This document shows positions 62,090 through 64,000 of a DNA stretch of 64,000 bases, piece by piece. Within the stretch, counting starts at the first letter, position 1. Each line of letters begins with the position of its first letter. This DNA is from Sipunculus nudus (taxonomy: Eukaryota > Annelida > Sipuncula > Golfingiida > Sipunculidae), in assembly GCA_026874595.1 (NCBI GenBank), contig CM049320.1, positions 39,432,714 through 39,496,713 of the forward strand, in the 5' to 3' direction. Below the pieces are notes generated by a model. It was not told where the DNA came from. It searched no databases and was given only the letters and a program-made list of their open reading frames with translations. A program made the translations under genes and the position numbers.

Positions 62090-62375
62090 AAAGAAAATGC
62101 GTTAATAATCCAGGTGGTGCCACCAGTCTGCAGGAACTAATGAAACAATCCATGATGAATGTGCATCCAAAGAATCATGGTGATGAATTCATTAGTTCTT
62201 CAGAAAATGGAGATTTGTAACAAATTTTTAATTATACTGAGGGGTACTTTCAAGTCTTATAGCTCAATGGATATGGGTAACAGAGACCTAATTTCAGGTT
62301 TTCCAAGGAGATTTTTCATGGAACTCCCTGGATGTCAAGTTAGAAGTCTAATGGTCTAATTGGTACGATTTGTGC
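62090..62375 (+). repeat. Dispersed repeat X, most complete copy
   Basis: CAGGTGGTGCCACCAGTCTG, then CCAAAGAATCATGGTGATG, TTATACTGAGGGGTACTTTC, GGGTAACAGAGACCTAATTT and CATGGAACTCCCTGGATGTC. Uninterrupted where the 24 kb copy is split. Confidence 0.75.
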
Positions 62376-62402
62376 CCTGTTAAGAGACTACAACATCTTT
62401 AA

Positions 62403-62404
<2 letters not shown>

Positions 62405-62448
<44 letters not shown>
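62405..62448. repeat. (GA)n microsatellite
   Basis: About 44 bp of GA. Confidence 0.95.
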
Positions 62449-62450
<2 letters not shown>

Positions 62451-62592
62451 TGAAAGGCGTCGGATTAGGACACGTTCTGCTAATTTGTGGGGAAAATTTT
62501 AAAATATGTAATATAAATGGAGCACTTTCTTTAGTTATATAAGGAATTTCAACTCACGAATGCATTGAAATATCATAATCTTCAAAAGGACC

Positions 62593-62796
62593 AGGCGCGG
62601 GTCGGGGGGGGGGGGGGGTCTGGACCCCCCCCCCCTGCTCTTAACCAACGACCTTTTTTTTGACAAATCTTATGCACGACGGGTTTTCTTTGGGGATCAG
62701 ACCCCCCATGCTCTTAACCAACGACCTTTTTAAAACAATTTTTATGCGTAACACCCGTTGACCCCTCCTTGCAAAAAATCCTGGATCCGCGCCCGA
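62593..62796. mobile_element. Small element with GGCGCGG/CCGCGCC ends
   Basis: Left AGGCGCGGGTCGGGG, right TGGATCCGCGCCCGAG are inverted. Inside are G14 and C12 runs and an internal direct repeat of TGCTCTTAACCAACGACCTT. Non-coding; the minus-strand frame crossing it is an artefact. Confidence 0.65.
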
Positions 62797-63690
62797 GTAA
62801 TGAAACCACCTAAATTGTCCTTGAATGTGTCCCTGTATTTTCATAATAGCCATTAAAAATACACAATTTTTACACTTTACTGAACACATGAACTGTACTT
62901 CGGAATTCCTATTGTGAATAACAACTGATCATTCTGTAAAGAAATCAATAGCAACCATTCACCAGGTCTAAACAGAAATTTACTAATAAAATTCATACTT
63001 TTACATTGATTTAGCCTTAATTGAATAAAGCATTTTTGTCACAGTTTTTCGACAATTTACCATGAAACCATTTCTATTCACCATCGTTTCCAAAAATTTT
63101 ATTTACCAATCTAAAAATTCCTTGCGGAATGCAGCTGCATACCCCCCCTTACGGCCCCGAGGTTGGAGAACACTGTGCGAAATACAAATATATTTTGGAA
63201 ATTTTCGTCATTCAGCGTGTAAATTGGTAATGTTCTAATATTAATTGAAAGGGGGGGGGGGGGGGGGCGCTCCCATACTCCTGTCAAATGGGGAACGCTG
63301 TTGGGCTTTGGGAGTAGTGTCACCGCTTTGTTGTAAACCCAGACTAGATACGACCACTATTGTAAAAAATATATTTTATCAGGGGCTGATCACGAATAAT
63401 GGAGAGGTAGGTACACGATTTTAAACCCTTGAAAAAGGCTGCGGCAGCTAAAACAAAGTTCACAACCTCTGGATCAGCTACTGTGTATACACTCATATAT
63501 ATGTGTGCGTGAAGAATTGGATAGCAGGGAAAATACGCACCAGTGCTAATTTTAGTACCATTTTCTGGAATGAAAGGTCCTAATCAGCTGACATCGGCTG
63601 CTGTGGCAACTTGCAAACGTATCGTCCTGGCCAGATTACATTCAACAAGGTTGAGAATTCACGGGAACCTTTATTATATAAGGGGGTGGG

Positions 63691-63731
<41 letters not shown>

Positions 63732-63867
63732 CGGGTGTAAGTGTCTGGGTATGATTGTTACTTGTCAGGTACTGCCATCTCGAGGAAAAAAATAAACAAG
63801 TTTTATAACGAATGGCATGAGCCTGCACATAATTTCGTCTACCGCACTGAATTACGTGGTAGTTGTC
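62797..63867. other. Intergenic DNA with simple repeats, no gene seen
   Basis: G17 run at 63251-63267, and GAGAGA passing into GACA repeats at 63690-63731. No supported gene. Confidence 0.5.
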
Positions 63868-64000
63868 AGAAGCGGATCCAGGGGAGGGGTTCAGGACCCC
63901 CCCCCCTTTTTCATCCACTGGAAGCTTTTTTTAAGGGGTTCAGACAAAATTTTGCGGCCTAGTCCCCTTTTTTAAGACCTGGTGATCTTTTTTTGGTTCT
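63868..64000. mobile_element. GCGGATCCAGG-type element, cut by the window end
   Basis: Starts AAGCGGATCCAGGGGAGGGG followed by CAGGACCCCCCCCC. Same style as the element at 62593-62796. Confidence 0.45.

Overview
The window is metazoan nuclear DNA. It has long AT-rich introns, GT-AG splicing, a eukaryotic tRNA gene, many (AT)n microsatellites, poly-G tracts, non-LTR retrotransposon debris and many short non-autonomous elements. The AGGTCA-rich and GACGGACG-rich repeats and the elements ending in GGGGGCATA suggest a marine lophotrochozoan, most likely a mollusc (perhaps a bivalve). This is an inference from repeat style only.

Layout. Bases 1-15462 are one G/T-rich satellite of 42-44 bp monomers, about 350 copies, entered at the window edge. 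It is organised into nested higher-order copies of 3612, 4174 and 3442 bp plus a 2.3 kb partial. Bases 16241-17106 hold a second, unrelated 37 bp minisatellite. Bases 17107-28127 contain no convincing gene and several modular interspersed elements. Bases 28128-43638, minus strand, hold the one clear protein gene: a 7-coding-exon, 378-residue Gfo/Idh/MocA-family oxidoreductase (YrbE / inositol 2-dehydrogenase-like). I assembled it by hand with all phases consistent. Its introns are filled with repeats. A probable non-coding first exon lies near 48160. Bases 48 to 64 kb hold microsatellites, small inverted-repeat elements, two decayed non-LTR retrotransposons, a tRNA-Lys(CTT) gene at 57822-57894, and a repeat carrying two perfect estrogen-response-element-like palindromes.

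Most interesting observation. The 3' end of exon 4 of the oxidoreductase, including its 5' splice site, has been amplified into a 42 bp minisatellite of about 13 units running into intron 4. Each unit recreates a GT donor in the same phase and keeps the reading frame open for 11 units. Use of any distal donor would insert multiples of 14 residues just before the D-x3-H catalytic motif, with no frameshift. The duplicated donors and open frame are visible in the sequence; whether they are used is unknown.

A second theme is a set of modular elements sharing the 12 bp palindrome GGTGGCGCCACC (7 perfect copies and many near copies). Several have inverted termini such as GTATCSCCAGACA or GTATCCGCC, and some are nested in one another or in the gene's introns.
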